The notes: generated from the letters alone by a model not told the origin. A stretch of DNA of 59,171 nucleotides from an uncultured Mediterranea sp. (GCA_945831575.1 CAMACX010000015.1:1-59171); one strand, 5' to 3'. Positions 30,034-39,968 are shown, counted from the first letter of the stretch. A program made the numbers and translations.

Positions 30034-31070
30034 GCTTTTTTATCTCCTATATTACCAAATAAATGAATATTCCTAAACAACGGATTCTGTCTTTCAAGGA
30101 TAAGCATCTCGATGAGCAGAATCAGCAAAATACACCATGCCACAGCCTGGAATTGCTCATTGAAATCTGTATAAACCTGCGTTTCCACATCCGCTTTAGC
30201 CATCTTATCAATCTCTTGGGTGATTGCTTTCTGCGCTGCATTGCTATTATCCACCCTCACGTAAATTCCATTGCCTGCTTTAGCCACCTGTTGACACATT
30301 GCTTCATTGAGTCGCGTTACGATGACATTTCCCTCGCGGTCGCGACGATAGTCATTCGTTCCTTCGACTGGAATCGGTGCTCCATCGGGCGACCCCACTC
30401 CAAGTACATTGACCTGAATACCCTTCTTGGCCGCAGCTTCGGCTGCCTCGTTAGCACCACCTTCATGATTCTCACCATCGGTAATAAGAATCACTGCACG
30501 CCCCACGCCCTCTTGAGGGGTGAAACTTTTGTTGGCCAGATCAAGGGCAGCCCCTATGGCCGTCCCTTGTTTGGTAATCAAGCCAGGATTGATTGCATCA
30601 AGAAACATCTTCGCAGAGATGTAATCTGAGGTGATAGGCAATTGCGTGAACGCATCACCAGCAAAGACAATCATACCCACCTTATCATTCTCCATCTTAT
30701 CCACCAGCTGAGCAATCAGTCGCTTCGCCTTGACCAACCTGCTAGGTTGTACATCTTCAGCCAACATGGAGTTGGAGATATCCAATGCGATAATCACCTC
30801 TACTCCCTTTCGTTTTACTGTCTCCAACTTGGATCCAAATTGTGGACGGGCCAACAACACAGACATCAATCCTACTACAAGAAGCATTAGCGCCATCTTC
30901 AGGTGTGGTCTGAACGAGGAGACATCAGGCATGAGCATCGCCATCAGTTGAGGGTCTCCAAACTGACGTATAGCTCTCTTTTTGCGCACGATTGCCAAGT
31001 AGTAGCCCACTGCCAATAGTGGGATCAGTAGCAACAAGTAGAGATATGAGGGCTCTTCGAATCGAAACAT
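30030..31070 (-). CDS. batB: BatB, von Willebrand factor A protein
   Basis: A 346-residue inner-membrane protein: two N-terminal helices (~8-28 and 58-76), a VWA domain with intact MIDAS DxSxS at Asp97-Ser101 (ALDISNSM), later TKQGTAIGAALD (MIDAS Thr) and ITDGENHEG, and a C-terminal helix (~315-330). The VWA domain is periplasmic-side or cytoplasmic depending on topology; membrane-bound metal-dependent adhesion is inferred. It overlaps batC. Confidence 0.92.
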   Translation of the reverse strand: MFRFEEPSYLYLLLLIPLLAVGYYLAIVRKKRAIRQFGDPQLMAMLMPDVSSFRPHLKMALMLLVVGLMSVLLARPQFGSKLETVKRKGVEVIIALDISNSMLAEDVQPSRLVKAKRLIAQLVDKMENDKVGMIVFAGDAFTQLPITSDYISAKMFLDAINPGLITKQGTAIGAALDLANKSFTPQEGVGRAVILITDGENHEGGANEAAEAAAKKGIQVNVLGVGSPDGAPIPVEGTNDYRRDREGNVIVTRLNEAMCQQVAKAGNGIYVRVDNSNAAQKAITQEIDKMAKADVETQVYTDFNEQFQAVAWCILLILLIEMLILERQNPLFRNIHLFGNIGDKKA

Positions 31071-31102
31071 AACTTTGTTCTCCTAATTTAAATAAATAAA
31101 CA

Positions 31103-32086
31103 TCAAGGGATTTTTCTCAAGATGGTGTTACGCAATAGCAACTCCAGCAAGAAGCAGCAGAAGGCAACCAATGCAAAATTACGATACACCTCTTCGCGTT
31201 TACTGAATTCCTTCACATTGAGTTTGGTCTTCTCCAGTTTGTCAATCTCCTCATAGACCTCCTTCAACTTCGAGTTGCTTGTGGCACGGAAGTAGTTGCC
31301 CTCAGTCGTGGATGCTATCTGAGCCAAAGTCTTCTCATCAATCTCCACCTTCATGTTGACATACTGCACCGTTCCACCCACAGGATAGGGATAAGGAGCT
31401 TCCCCATTAGTGCCTACACCAATCGTATAGACTCTGATGCCGAAACTTTTGGCTATCTCAGCTGCTGTCAAGGGTGAGATGTCTCCCCGGTTGTTCGTAC
31501 CATCAGTCAGTAGAATCACGACCTTTGACTTAGCCTTGCTCTCCTTGAGCCGGCTCACTGCATTGGCAATACCCATACCTACAGCGGTGCCATCCTCTAT
31601 TAATCCACATCGCGTGCCATGGATAAAGTTGAGGAGCACTGCATGATCCACAGTCAATGGACATTGCGTAAAACTCTCGCCGGCAAACAGCGTGATGCCG
31701 ATGTTATCGTTAGGACGGCCATTCACAAACTCTGCTGCCACCTCTTTTGCTGCTTCCAGCCTGTTGGGCTTCAGATCTTCAGCCAGCATACTGGTTGATA
31801 CGTCAATTGCCAACATGATGTCGATACCTTCTATCTCACTGCTCTGCCAGCTATTGGTGGTCTGAGGACGCGCCAATACGATAATAATTAACACTAATGT
31901 AAGGATACGCAGAGCGAAGGGCAGATGAATCAAATAATTCTTGTAGCTCTTAGGAACTGTAGCATACACCGATGTATCGGCTATCTGCAACGATGCCTCA
32001 TTTTTATGCCGCTTCATGCAATACCATATTATATAAGGTATAAGCAGCAACAAGAGGAATAGATATTCAATATTGGCAAAAACCAT
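31103..32086 (-). CDS. batA: BatA, von Willebrand factor A protein
   Basis: A 327-residue paralogue of BatB with the same plan: N-terminal membrane helices, VWA domain with MIDAS DVSTSM (Asp95-Ser99), IEDGTAVGMGIANAV and LLTDGTNNRGD, and a C-terminal membrane helix. It begins 21 bases after the preceding gene. BatA and BatB probably form a hetero-complex, by analogy with MoxR-associated VWA pairs. Confidence 0.93.
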   Translation of the reverse strand: MVFANIEYLFLLLLLIPYIIWYCMKRHKNEASLQIADTSVYATVPKSYKNYLIHLPFALRILTLVLIIIVLARPQTTNSWQSSEIEGIDIMLAIDVSTSMLAEDLKPNRLEAAKEVAAEFVNGRPNDNIGITLFAGESFTQCPLTVDHAVLLNFIHGTRCGLIEDGTAVGMGIANAVSRLKESKAKSKVVILLTDGTNNRGDISPLTAAEIAKSFGIRVYTIGVGTNGEAPYPYPVGGTVQYVNMKVEIDEKTLAQIASTTEGNYFRATSNSKLKEVYEEIDKLEKTKLNVKEFSKREEVYRNFALVAFCCFLLELLLRNTILRKIP

Positions 32087-32107
32087 GATTCTTCAAATAA
32101 TTAATCA

Positions 32108-33190
32108 TCAAGCAAAATAGTTATACAACTCTCTGGCTACATAGACCACTGCTCCAATCAAGAGTGCAGTCAACACCGCAATTCCGGTACCCAGCATCAC
32201 CTTAGACAGCAACGAGCGCTTCTCCACGATAGTAATCTCCGTGGGTTCAGGTTTTGCGTTCGGATCGGGTACTTCCTTAGTTTCATCAATAAAGTCAATG
32301 GCACACAGCAGGTTGGCATCATTCTCGTTCATTAACGGATTATGCTTTGCAAACTTCACCAAGTCAGCTGTTGTAAAGAGTTCCTTCAGTTCCTTCAAAG
32401 CCTCCTTGTCCTTGCACTCCAAGAGATGCTCCATAATCTCAGCCGAGGTCATTTCCGTGGCATTAAAGGCAAACCGCTCCTTGATGTAGCTACGAAGTAC
32501 ATCGGTCAAGTCGGTATAATAGACCTTCTGGTCACCCTTTTGCCATGACTTCTCACTTTTGATGCGCTCCATCTCCTTCATGGCCACCACATGAGGTGGC
32601 AACTTGGGCTCCACCTTGATTTTGCGGATGATTGGCTTGTTGCTCCGGATGCAGTGTATCAAGTAAATAAGTAACAATATCCCCGGAATGAAGAGCAATC
32701 CGCAGGCCGTTGCCGCATACCAGTCACTCCATACGAATGGAGCATCCGTAACCGGTCTTGGCCCAAAGAACAGTTCCGGATGAAGCGTGTCCACGGGAAT
32801 AGAGAAAACCTTCAAAGCCAATGGTTGTGAACGATACACCTTACTGTCCACCGTAACCTCCATCGGGGGGAGGAAGTAGAGCGCTGAGTCGAACGAGGTG
32901 ATAGTGTATTCTCTAGTCAACATCATCCGTTTGCCCCCGTTCAACAACTGGGTATCCAGCTTGGCCACATCCACGATTTCCACACCAGTCACCAACGTAT
33001 CCTTGTACATCGGCAGAATCGCCTGTTTATCTGCATCCAGCGAGACTTGAAGTCTCAACTTGGTCTGGTCGCCAATCAGTATCTCCAGCGAGTCAATCTG
33101 CGCATCCACCGTAACGGACTGGGCCCGCAGTTCTCCGCTCCACATGGCCAGCAGACAACCCACTATACAAAAGAAAAACCTTGTATTCAT
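32108..33190 (-). CDS. Bat-operon membrane protein (DUF4381-like position)
   Basis: About 360 residues. A signal peptide (ending at ELRAQ) precedes an Ig-like extracytoplasmic domain (~25-165). A membrane helix lies near 165-185 (ATACGLLFIPGILLLIYLIH), a cytoplasmic helical domain with KVYYTDLTDVLRSYIKERF and a second membrane helix near the C-terminus follow. The frame opens at 33202, but the ATG at 33190 starts the signal peptide. No Bat letter is established. By order (between DUF58 and batA) it matches the DUF4381-type protein found in MoxR/VWA operons. Confidence 0.8.
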   Translation of the reverse strand: MNTRFFFCIVGCLLAMWSGELRAQSVTVDAQIDSLEILIGDQTKLRLQVSLDADKQAILPMYKDTLVTGVEIVDVAKLDTQLLNGGKRMMLTREYTITSFDSALYFLPPMEVTVDSKVYRSQPLALKVFSIPVDTLHPELFFGPRPVTDAPFVWSDWYAATACGLLFIPGILLLIYLIHCIRSNKPIIRKIKVEPKLPPHVVAMKEMERIKSEKSWQKGDQKVYYTDLTDVLRSYIKERFAFNATEMTSAEIMEHLLECKDKEALKELKELFTTADLVKFAKHNPLMNENDANLLCAIDFIDETKEVPDPNAKPEPTEITIVEKRSLLSKVMLGTGIAVLTALLIGAVVYVARELYNYFA

Positions 33191-33205
33191 TCTCATCATC
33201 AATCC

Positions 33206-34078
33206 TTAATTACGCTTAGCGAATAGCGCCATCAGCGCTTTTACATAATCCTGATCTGTACGCACCGACACACTATCTACACTACTCTTGGCAAACCATT
33301 CGTTGAGCCGTTGCTGCTGATTGACCCACCACTGACGATGTGCATTCCGTACAGCCTTCGACGAAGTGTCAATCCACTGCTCATGGCCTGTCTCCGCATC
33401 CCTCACTTTCATCAGTCCCACGGGAGGAAGTTCCTCTGCCCGTCGGTCATAGACCTGCATCGCCACCAAGTCGTGCTTTCGGTTGGCAATGGTCAAGGCG
33501 TTGCAAAAATCGTTACGGTCGATAAAGTCAGAAAGCATAAAGGCCGTACACCGACGTTTCATCACCCTGGTCAGGTACTCAAGACCGACCTTGAGATTCG
33601 TAGTCCGGCTTTGAGGCTGGAACTCAATTAATTCGCGGATAATATAGAGGATGTGTTTCCGTCCTTTCTTGGGTGGAATAAACTTCTCGATGCGGTCAGA
33701 GAAAAAGATCACGCCAATCTTGTCGTTGTTCTGTATGGCAGAGAAAGCCAAGGTAGCCGCAATCTCGGTCACCATATCCTTCTTCATCTGCTTGACCGTA
33801 CCAAACTCCAAGCTGCCAGATACATCCACCAGCAACATCACCGTCAGCTCACGCTCCTCTTCAAACACCTTGACGTAAGGTCTATTGAATCGGGCAGTCA
33901 CATTCCAGTCAATGTCACGGATGTCGTCGCCATACTGGTATTCACGCACCTCGGCAAAAGCCATACCCCTGCCCTTGAAAGCCGAATGGTATTGTCCTGC
34001 AAAGATGTTGCTACTCAGTCCTCGCGTCTTGATTTCAATCTGACGGACCTTCTTCAGCAAATCCACTGTTTCCATCAT
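33206..34078 (-). CDS. DUF58 von Willebrand-like protein
   Basis: A 290-residue cytoplasmic protein. The DUF58 signature YQYGDDIRDIDWNVTARFN lies at ~48-65, and a MIDAS-like DxSxS occurs at Asp85-Ser89 (LLVDVSGSLEFG). It lacks membrane helices. DUF58 proteins regularly accompany MoxR ATPases and are thought to be substrates or adaptors. It starts 31 bases after the moxR stop. Confidence 0.92.
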   Translation of the reverse strand: MMETVDLLKKVRQIEIKTRGLSSNIFAGQYHSAFKGRGMAFAEVREYQYGDDIRDIDWNVTARFNRPYVKVFEEERELTVMLLVDVSGSLEFGTVKQMKKDMVTEIAATLAFSAIQNNDKIGVIFFSDRIEKFIPPKKGRKHILYIIRELIEFQPQSRTTNLKVGLEYLTRVMKRRCTAFMLSDFIDRNDFCNALTIANRKHDLVAMQVYDRRAEELPPVGLMKVRDAETGHEQWIDTSSKAVRNAHRQWWVNQQQRLNEWFAKSSVDSVSVRTDQDYVKALMALFAKRN

Positions 34079-34108
34079 CTTATTGTTCTTTCTCCTCGAA
34101 TCAACGGT

Positions 34109-35104
34109 TTAAGGCACTTCTACCTTATTTAATATCTGACTTACAATTTCGTCACTGTTCAAGTTGTCGGCCTCTGCTTCGTAAGTGAGGCCGATGCGGT
34201 GGCGCAATACATCGTGTGCCACAGCACGCACATCCTCAGGCACCACGTAACCTCTGCGCTTGATGAAGGCATAGCTCCGTGCGGCCAAGGCCAGATTGAT
34301 TGATGCACGGGGGGAACCGCCAAAGCCAATCATCTCCTTCAGTTCCTTCAGACCATACTTCTCCGGATAGCGAGTGGCAAAGACAATATCAACGATATAC
34401 TTCTCGATTTTCTCATCGAGATACACCTGACGTACCACATTACGTGCTTCTGTAATCTCATCTGCCTTCATCAAGGGGCGGAGTTCCTTACGTTCACCGG
34501 TGATGTTCTGACGGATAATGAGCTTCTCCTCCTCCAACTTCGGGTAGTCAATAACCACTTTCAGCATGAAGCGGTCAACTTGCGCTTCGGGCAACGGATA
34601 GGTTCCCTCCTGCTCAATTGGGTTCTGGGTAGCCAGTACAAGGAAGGGCTCGGGCAGGCGGAAAGTCTCCTTACCGATGGTCACCTGTCGCTCTTGCATC
34701 GCCTCAAGCAAGGCACTCTGCACCTTGGCCGGTGCGCGGTTGATTTCATCAGCCAGGACAAAGTTGGCGAATACCGGACCCTTCTTCACCTGAAAGGACT
34801 CATCCTTCTGACTATAGACCATCGTACCGATAACGTCGGCCGGCAGCAGGTCGGGAGTGAATTGTATTCTGCTGTATTTTGCGTCGATAAGCGATGCCAG
34901 CGTTTTAATGGCTAATGTCTTAGCCAATCCAGGGACACCCTCCAACAGCACATGACCATCGGCCAGCAAGCCAATCAGCAACGATTCTACCAGATGTTTC
35001 TGTCCCACAATGACTTGATCCATTCCAGTGGTCAAGTTTGTAACGAAAGCACTTTGTCTTTCAATCCGCTCATTGAGTTCGCGGATATCCAATGTTTCAG
35101 CCAT
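34109..35104 (-). CDS. MoxR-family AAA ATPase
   Basis: A ~331-residue ATPase with Walker A GVPGLAKTLAIKTLAS, Walker B VLADEINRAPAKVQSALLEA, sensor 1 LATQNPIEQEGTYPLPEAQ and an arginine finger in QVDRFMLK. The frame opens at 35122, but the ATG at 35104 (MAETLDIRELN) lies behind a near-consensus promoter. It is the first gene of the eight-gene aerotolerance operon and likely drives remodelling of the VWA proteins. Confidence 0.95.
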   Translation of the reverse strand: MAETLDIRELNERIERQSAFVTNLTTGMDQVIVGQKHLVESLLIGLLADGHVLLEGVPGLAKTLAIKTLASLIDAKYSRIQFTPDLLPADVIGTMVYSQKDESFQVKKGPVFANFVLADEINRAPAKVQSALLEAMQERQVTIGKETFRLPEPFLVLATQNPIEQEGTYPLPEAQVDRFMLKVVIDYPKLEEEKLIIRQNITGERKELRPLMKADEITEARNVVRQVYLDEKIEKYIVDIVFATRYPEKYGLKELKEMIGFGGSPRASINLALAARSYAFIKRRGYVVPEDVRAVAHDVLRHRIGLTYEAEADNLNSDEIVSQILNKVEVP

Positions 35105-35130
35105 AATTTCAGTATAATTCAAATTTTGGC

Positions 35131-35162
35131 CAAAAGTACACTATTCCCTTGTGGGGTGCAAC
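35131..35162 (-). promoter_or_regulatory. promoter of the Bat aerotolerance operon
   Basis: On the minus strand: GTTG (35159-35162, one base off TTTG), a 20-base spacer, then TACTTTTG (35131-35138), 26 bases before the moxR ATG. This is the only good promoter upstream of the eight genes. Confidence 0.7.
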
Positions 35163-35283
35163 TATTTTTTATTAAAAAAAGTCACGAACTCTTATGGATA
35201 GGTTAAAGCGAGGTATATTGCCCCCTCTGAGGGGCGAAATGAAGCATGCACCATGAGTACTGGTAGAATCGAGGGCACATTAT

Positions 35284-35898
35284 TCAATTCTCCTCTCCCT
35301 TCAAAGTAGGCAGACAAATCTTGTACTTCACGGAGAGGATACGAGTCACGAACACCGTGATGCCACATACTATCTGCGCCACATAGGCCTCAGACCCCGT
35401 GAGAGTGCAAAGCCAATAGACCGCTCCACCCATCACGCAGGCCATGGCATAAATCTCCTTGCGAAAGATAAGCGGAATCTCGTTGATGAAGACATCACGG
35501 AACACGCCGCCCGCCGCGCCTGTGATACTACCCATGATGATGGCCACCCAGATAGGATAGCCAAGCGAGAGGCTCTTGCCCAGGCCTACCACAGTAAAGA
35601 GGGCCAGACCGATGCTGTCGAAGATGAAAAAGGTGTTGTGCAGGTGAATGAGGTATTTGCCGAACAGGATTACCCAGAGCAGGGCCATTCCCGTACAAAT
35701 CAAGTAAATCGGGTCAGTCATCCAGCCCGGAGTCACATCAAGGAGCAGGTCACGAATCGTACCGCCACCAATGGCCGTAACGAATCCTACCACGTATGCT
35801 CCAAACCAGTCGAACCGCTTGGCTGAAGCCAGACGGATACCACTGATAGCGAAGGCGAAGGTACCTACAAAATCGAGGATTTGAACAAATGTTGGCAT
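35284..35898 (-). CDS. TRIC-family (UPF0126) membrane protein
   Basis: A 204-residue integral membrane protein with about seven helices arranged as two repeats, each carrying a glycine-rich motif: GFVTAIGGGTIRDLLLD and IMGSITGAAGGVFRDVF. This matches prokaryotic trimeric intracellular cation channel homologues (YadS/YicG-like). Substrate specificity is unknown; glycine transport and cation flux have both been suggested for family members. It stands alone with its own promoter. Confidence 0.88.
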   Translation of the reverse strand: MPTFVQILDFVGTFAFAISGIRLASAKRFDWFGAYVVGFVTAIGGGTIRDLLLDVTPGWMTDPIYLICTGMALLWVILFGKYLIHLHNTFFIFDSIGLALFTVVGLGKSLSLGYPIWVAIIMGSITGAAGGVFRDVFINEIPLIFRKEIYAMACVMGGAVYWLCTLTGSEAYVAQIVCGITVFVTRILSVKYKICLPTLKGEEN

Positions 35899-35938
35899 AT
35901 TTAATAACTAAAGTTTGGTTTTTCTTCATTTCCGAGTG

Positions 35939-35946
35939 CAAATATA
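35939..35946 (-). promoter_or_regulatory. -7 element (TATATTTG) for the TRIC-family gene
   Basis: Minus-strand TAnnTTTG match 40 bases before the ATG; no -33 match. Confidence 0.4.
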
Positions 35947-35991
35947 GCACAAAGTTTTGGATAGAACGCATACTATTCTAAAAACTTTTTG

Positions 35992-35999
35992 TACATTTG
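35992..35999 (+). promoter_or_regulatory. -7 element (TACATTTG) for the DUF5686-rarA cluster
   Basis: Exact TAnnTTTG match 49 bases before the DUF5686 start; no -33 match at proper spacing. Confidence 0.45.
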
Positions 36000-36048
36000 C
36001 ACCAAATAAGCAGTAATTGCCCATAATGATAAGCATAAATCGCAAACA

Positions 36049-38649
36049 ATGAAACAATATATATCGACTGCAATCATCGCTTTGGCCGGCCTTCTCGTGC
36101 CCTTTATTGCCCAAGCGCAAATCAAAGGAGTAGTGACCGACTCACTAACCCACGAGCCCCTGATGTACATCACGGTGCAATACGAAGGTAAAGGTGTGGG
36201 TGGCATCACCAACGGCAACGGTGAATACGAGGTGGAGACCCGCAAGGGATGGAACACACTCACCTTCTCTGCAGTAGGCTACAAGACCAAGCGTGTCAAT
36301 TTTGCCCCTGGCACGAAGGTTCTCAACGTCAAACTAGCTTCTGACGACATCCTCCTCTCCGAGGTAGTAGTCAAGCCCAAGAAAGAGAAGTATTCACGCA
36401 AGAACAACCCAGCAGTCGATTTCATGCGCCTCGTCATAGACCACAAGAAGGGGCTCAAGCTGGAGACCAACGACTTCTATGAGTACCACAAATACGAGAA
36501 AATGAAGATGTCCATCAACGATGTCACCCCGGAGAAATTGGAGAAGGGCATCTACAAGAAGTTCTCCTTCTTCAAGGATCAGGTGGAGGAATCGCCCAAG
36601 ACGGGTAAGCAGATTCTGCCCATCTCCATCAAGGAGACCGCCTCACGCACCATCTTCCGTAAAGAGCCGCGTAGCCAGAAGACCATCATCGAGGGTATGA
36701 ACTCCACCGGTATCGAAGAATTCTTCAGCACGGGCGACATGCTGGGTACCATCCTCAACGACGTCTTCTGTGACATCAACATCTATGATGACGACATCCG
36801 TCTGCTACAGCGCCGCTTCGTCAGCCCCATCGGTAAGGGAGCCATCACCTTTTATAAATATTATCTGATGGACACCATCATGGTGGACAAGCAACGCTGC
36901 GTACACCTCACCTTCGTTCCTCAGAACTCGCAGGACTTCGGTTTCACAGGTCACCTCTACGTGGTCAACGACTCCACCTATGCCGTGAAGAAATGCGTTA
37001 TGAACCTTCCCAAGAAGACTGGTGTCAACTTTGTCGAGAACCTCGACATTGTACAGCAGTATGAGCAGATGGAAGATGGCAACTGGGTACTGACCGATGA
37101 TGACATGACGGTGGAACTTCACTTCATGAAAGGAATACAAGGGCTTGAGATACAGCGCACAACCAAGTACTCCGATTACGCCTTTGAGGAGATTGAGCAA
37201 CGATTGTTCCGCCTGAAGGGCAACGTCATCAAGGAGGCTAACATGATGGCCAAGAGCGAGGAGTACTGGGCGAAGGTGCGACAGGTACCGCTCACCAAGA
37301 AGGAAAGTACGATGGACCTCTTCATGAACCGAATCGAGCAGATTCCAGGATTCAAATACGTCATCTTCGGTGCCAAGGCGTTGATTGAGAACTTCGTGGA
37401 ACTGGGTGACAAAGACCATCCCAGCAAGGTGGACCTCGGCCCCATCAACACCATGATCACCAGCAACTACGTCAACGGTACACGCTTCCGTCTGAGCGGT
37501 ATGACTACAGGTAACCTCGATCCACACTGGTTCTTCAGCGGCTACGGGGCCTATGGTACGAAGGACAAGAAGTGGTTCTATCAGGGACAAGTAGCCTACT
37601 CGTTCAACAAGCGTGAGTATGTGCTCTGGGAGTTCCCTAAGCATTACCTCTCCTTCAAATACACCTACGATGTGATGTCGCCGATGGATAAATACCTGGC
37701 CACGGATAAGGATAACCTCTTCGTAGGCTGGAAGTGGACTACCGTCGATCAGATGTCTTACATCCGCGATGCGCAGATTGACTACGAACTGGAGACACAT
37801 ACCGGTTTCTCCATCAAGGCGATGGCCCGTCGCCGCAACGACCAGCCGGCTGGTATGCTGGCCTACTGGAAGAACGACGGACGTAACGCCGGTGTGTGGG
37901 ACATGACCAATACCTTCGTGCATGACATCACCACTACCGAACTTGGAGTCACCCTCCGCTATGCCCCTGGTGAGACCTTCGTCAACACCAAGCAACGCCG
38001 TGTCCCTGTGTCGCTCGATGCCCCCACCTTTACCCTTTCCCACACCATGGGTGTGAAGGGGCTTTTCGGGAGCGACTACAACTTCAACCTCACCGAGTTG
38101 GGCATACGCAAACGCTGGTGGTTTGGCTCTTGGGGAAAGCTCGACATGAAGCTCAGCGCCGGTGCCCAATGGAACACGGTGCCCTTCCCCTTGCTCTGCC
38201 TGCCTCAGGCCAACTTGTCGTACATCACGCAGTATAACGTCTCCTCGCTCAACGATGCCTTTTCGCTCATTGACAACATGGAGTTCCTCAATGACCGCTA
38301 CGCCTCCCTCTCTCTCACCTACGACCTCAACGGTAAGCTCTTCAACCGCTTGCCGCTCATCAAGAAGCTGAAGTGGCGTGAGATGTTCAAAGTTAAGGGC
38401 ATGTGGGGCACACTGACCGATAAGAACAACCCCTTCAAGAGCAACGCCCCCGACCTGTTCCTCTTCCCTATGCGCAACGGCCGCTACACCAGCCACGTGA
38501 TGGACAACACTCCTTACGTGGAAGTAAGTGCCGGTATCTACAATATCTTCAAGTTGCTGCACGTGGAGTACGTGCGTCGCTTGACCTACACCGAGCTCCC
38601 GGGGACACGCAAGGGAGGCATCCGATTCATGATCATGATGATTTTCTAA
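36049..38649 (+). CDS. DUF5686 outer-membrane protein with carboxypeptidase-like domain
   Basis: An 866-residue Bacteroidetes outer-membrane protein. A signal peptide (ending VPFIAQAQ) is followed by a carboxypeptidase-regulatory-like plug domain (~25-100: IKGVVTDSLTHEPLMYITVQ and VGYKTKRVNF), then the DUF5686 region, whose last ~450 residues are strand-rich with aromatic ends and end in FMIMMIF, consistent with a beta-barrel. It resembles TonB-receptor plugs but has no TonB box that I can identify. The function is unknown. It is followed by rarA after 20 bases. Confidence 0.85.
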   Translation: MKQYISTAIIALAGLLVPFIAQAQIKGVVTDSLTHEPLMYITVQYEGKGVGGITNGNGEYEVETRKGWNTLTFSAVGYKTKRVNFAPGTKVLNVKLASDDILLSEVVVKPKKEKYSRKNNPAVDFMRLVIDHKKGLKLETNDFYEYHKYEKMKMSINDVTPEKLEKGIYKKFSFFKDQVEESPKTGKQILPISIKETASRTIFRKEPRSQKTIIEGMNSTGIEEFFSTGDMLGTILNDVFCDINIYDDDIRLLQRRFVSPIGKGAITFYKYYLMDTIMVDKQRCVHLTFVPQNSQDFGFTGHLYVVNDSTYAVKKCVMNLPKKTGVNFVENLDIVQQYEQMEDGNWVLTDDDMTVELHFMKGIQGLEIQRTTKYSDYAFEEIEQRLFRLKGNVIKEANMMAKSEEYWAKVRQVPLTKKESTMDLFMNRIEQIPGFKYVIFGAKALIENFVELGDKDHPSKVDLGPINTMITSNYVNGTRFRLSGMTTGNLDPHWFFSGYGAYGTKDKKWFYQGQVAYSFNKREYVLWEFPKHYLSFKYTYDVMSPMDKYLATDKDNLFVGWKWTTVDQMSYIRDAQIDYELETHTGFSIKAMARRRNDQPAGMLAYWKNDGRNAGVWDMTNTFVHDITTTELGVTLRYAPGETFVNTKQRRVPVSLDAPTFTLSHTMGVKGLFGSDYNFNLTELGIRKRWWFGSWGKLDMKLSAGAQWNTVPFPLLCLPQANLSYITQYNVSSLNDAFSLIDNMEFLNDRYASLSLTYDLNGKLFNRLPLIKKLKWREMFKVKGMWGTLTDKNNPFKSNAPDLFLFPMRNGRYTSHVMDNTPYVEVSAGIYNIFKLLHVEYVRRLTYTELPGTRKGGIRFMIMMIF

Positions 38650-38669
38650 CCATTATTCTTTAGAAGACT

Positions 38670-39944
38670 ATGCAGCCCTTAGCAGAACGCCTCCGCCCCA
38701 CCTCACTCGACGAGTACATCGGCCAGCAACACCTGGTCGGTCCCGGTGCCGTGCTCAGGAAGATGATTGATGCCGGGCGCATCAGCTCCTTCATCCTGTG
38801 GGGTCCTCCCGGTGTAGGCAAGACCACGCTGGCACAGATCATCGCCCATAAGCTGGAGACCCCCTTCTATACCTTGAGTGCCGTAACGAGCGGCGTGAAG
38901 GATGTGCGCGAGGTGATTGAGCGAGCCAAGAGCAACCGCTTCTTCACCCAGAGCAGTCCCATCCTCTTCATCGACGAGATTCATCGCTTCAGCAAGTCAC
39001 AGCAGGACTCGCTGCTCGGAGCCGTGGAGCAGGGAGTAGTCACCTTAATTGGTGCCACCACAGAAAACCCCTCATTTGAAGTCATACGTCCCCTCCTCTC
39101 CCGCTGCCAGCTCTACGTACTCAAGTCGCTGGAGAAGGACGACCTGCTGCAATTGCTGCAACGCGCCCTCACCACCGATGTCCTGCTCAAGGAGCGCACC
39201 ATTGAACTCAAGGAGACCAATGCCATGCTCCGCTACAGTGGAGGCGATGCGCGCAAGCTGCTCAATATCCTGGAACTTGTGGTGGAGTCGGAAGGCGAAG
39301 GACAACCTGTAGTCATCACCGATGAACTGGTTACCAACCGCTTGCAACAGAATCCCATGGCCTACGATAAAGAGGGAGAGATGCACTACGACATCATCTC
39401 CGCCTTCATCAAGTCCATCCGCGGAAGCGACCCCGATGCAGCCATCTATTGGCTGGCCCGCATGGTAGAAGGAGGTGAAGACCCTGCCTTCATTGCCCGC
39501 AGGTTGGTTATCTCAGCTGCTGAAGACATTGGATTGGCCAATCCTAACGCCCTTTTGCTGGCCAACGCTTGCTTCGACACCATCATGAAGATAGGCTGGC
39601 CCGAAGGACGCATCCCTCTGGCAGAGACTACCATCTATCTGGCCACCAGCCCCAAGAGCAACTCTGCCTACTGCGCCATCAACGATGCCCTGGCCCTGGT
39701 ACAGCAGACGGGCAACTTGCCCGTGCCGCTCCATCTGCGCAACGCCCCTACCAAACTGATGAAGCAGCTGGGCTATGGCGATAACTACAAGTATGCCCAC
39801 GACTACCCGGGCAACTTCGTGCGCCAGCAGTTCATGCCTGATGAACTGAAGCAACAACAGCTGTGGCACCCACAACTCAATCCAGCAGAGCAGAAGCACA
39901 AAGAGCGAATGCAGTCACTATGGGGAGAAGAGAAGAAATATTAA
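38670..39944 (+). CDS. rarA: replication-associated recombination protein A
   Basis: A 424-residue AAA+ ATPase (RarA/MgsA/WRNIP1 family) that acts at stalled forks and single-stranded DNA gaps. Seen are the N-terminal MQPLAERLRPTSLDEYIGQ, Walker A GPPGVGKTTLAQ, Walker B LFIDEIHRFSK, sensor GATTENPSFEV, and the C-terminal tetramer domain DIISAFIKSIRGSDPDAAIY. Length is normal. Placement behind an outer-membrane gene seems to be a matter of read-through. Confidence 0.95.
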   Translation: MQPLAERLRPTSLDEYIGQQHLVGPGAVLRKMIDAGRISSFILWGPPGVGKTTLAQIIAHKLETPFYTLSAVTSGVKDVREVIERAKSNRFFTQSSPILFIDEIHRFSKSQQDSLLGAVEQGVVTLIGATTENPSFEVIRPLLSRCQLYVLKSLEKDDLLQLLQRALTTDVLLKERTIELKETNAMLRYSGGDARKLLNILELVVESEGEGQPVVITDELVTNRLQQNPMAYDKEGEMHYDIISAFIKSIRGSDPDAAIYWLARMVEGGEDPAFIARRLVISAAEDIGLANPNALLLANACFDTIMKIGWPEGRIPLAETTIYLATSPKSNSAYCAINDALALVQQTGNLPVPLHLRNAPTKLMKQLGYGDNYKYAHDYPGNFVRQQFMPDELKQQQLWHPQLNPAEQKHKERMQSLWGEEKKY

Positions 39945-39968
39945 ACAATCAGAGAGAGTTACCATGAT

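Noticed and set aside
35221..35235. CCCCT/AGGGG hairpin as terminator of the TRIC-family gene.
   Set aside because: The stem is only 5 bp, the loop is short and no T tract follows on either strand.
36805..38562. Minus-strand open frame of 585 codons opposite the DUF5686 gene.
   Set aside because: Shadow; the plus-strand product has signal peptide, plug domain and barrel ending, the minus one has no recognisable feature.
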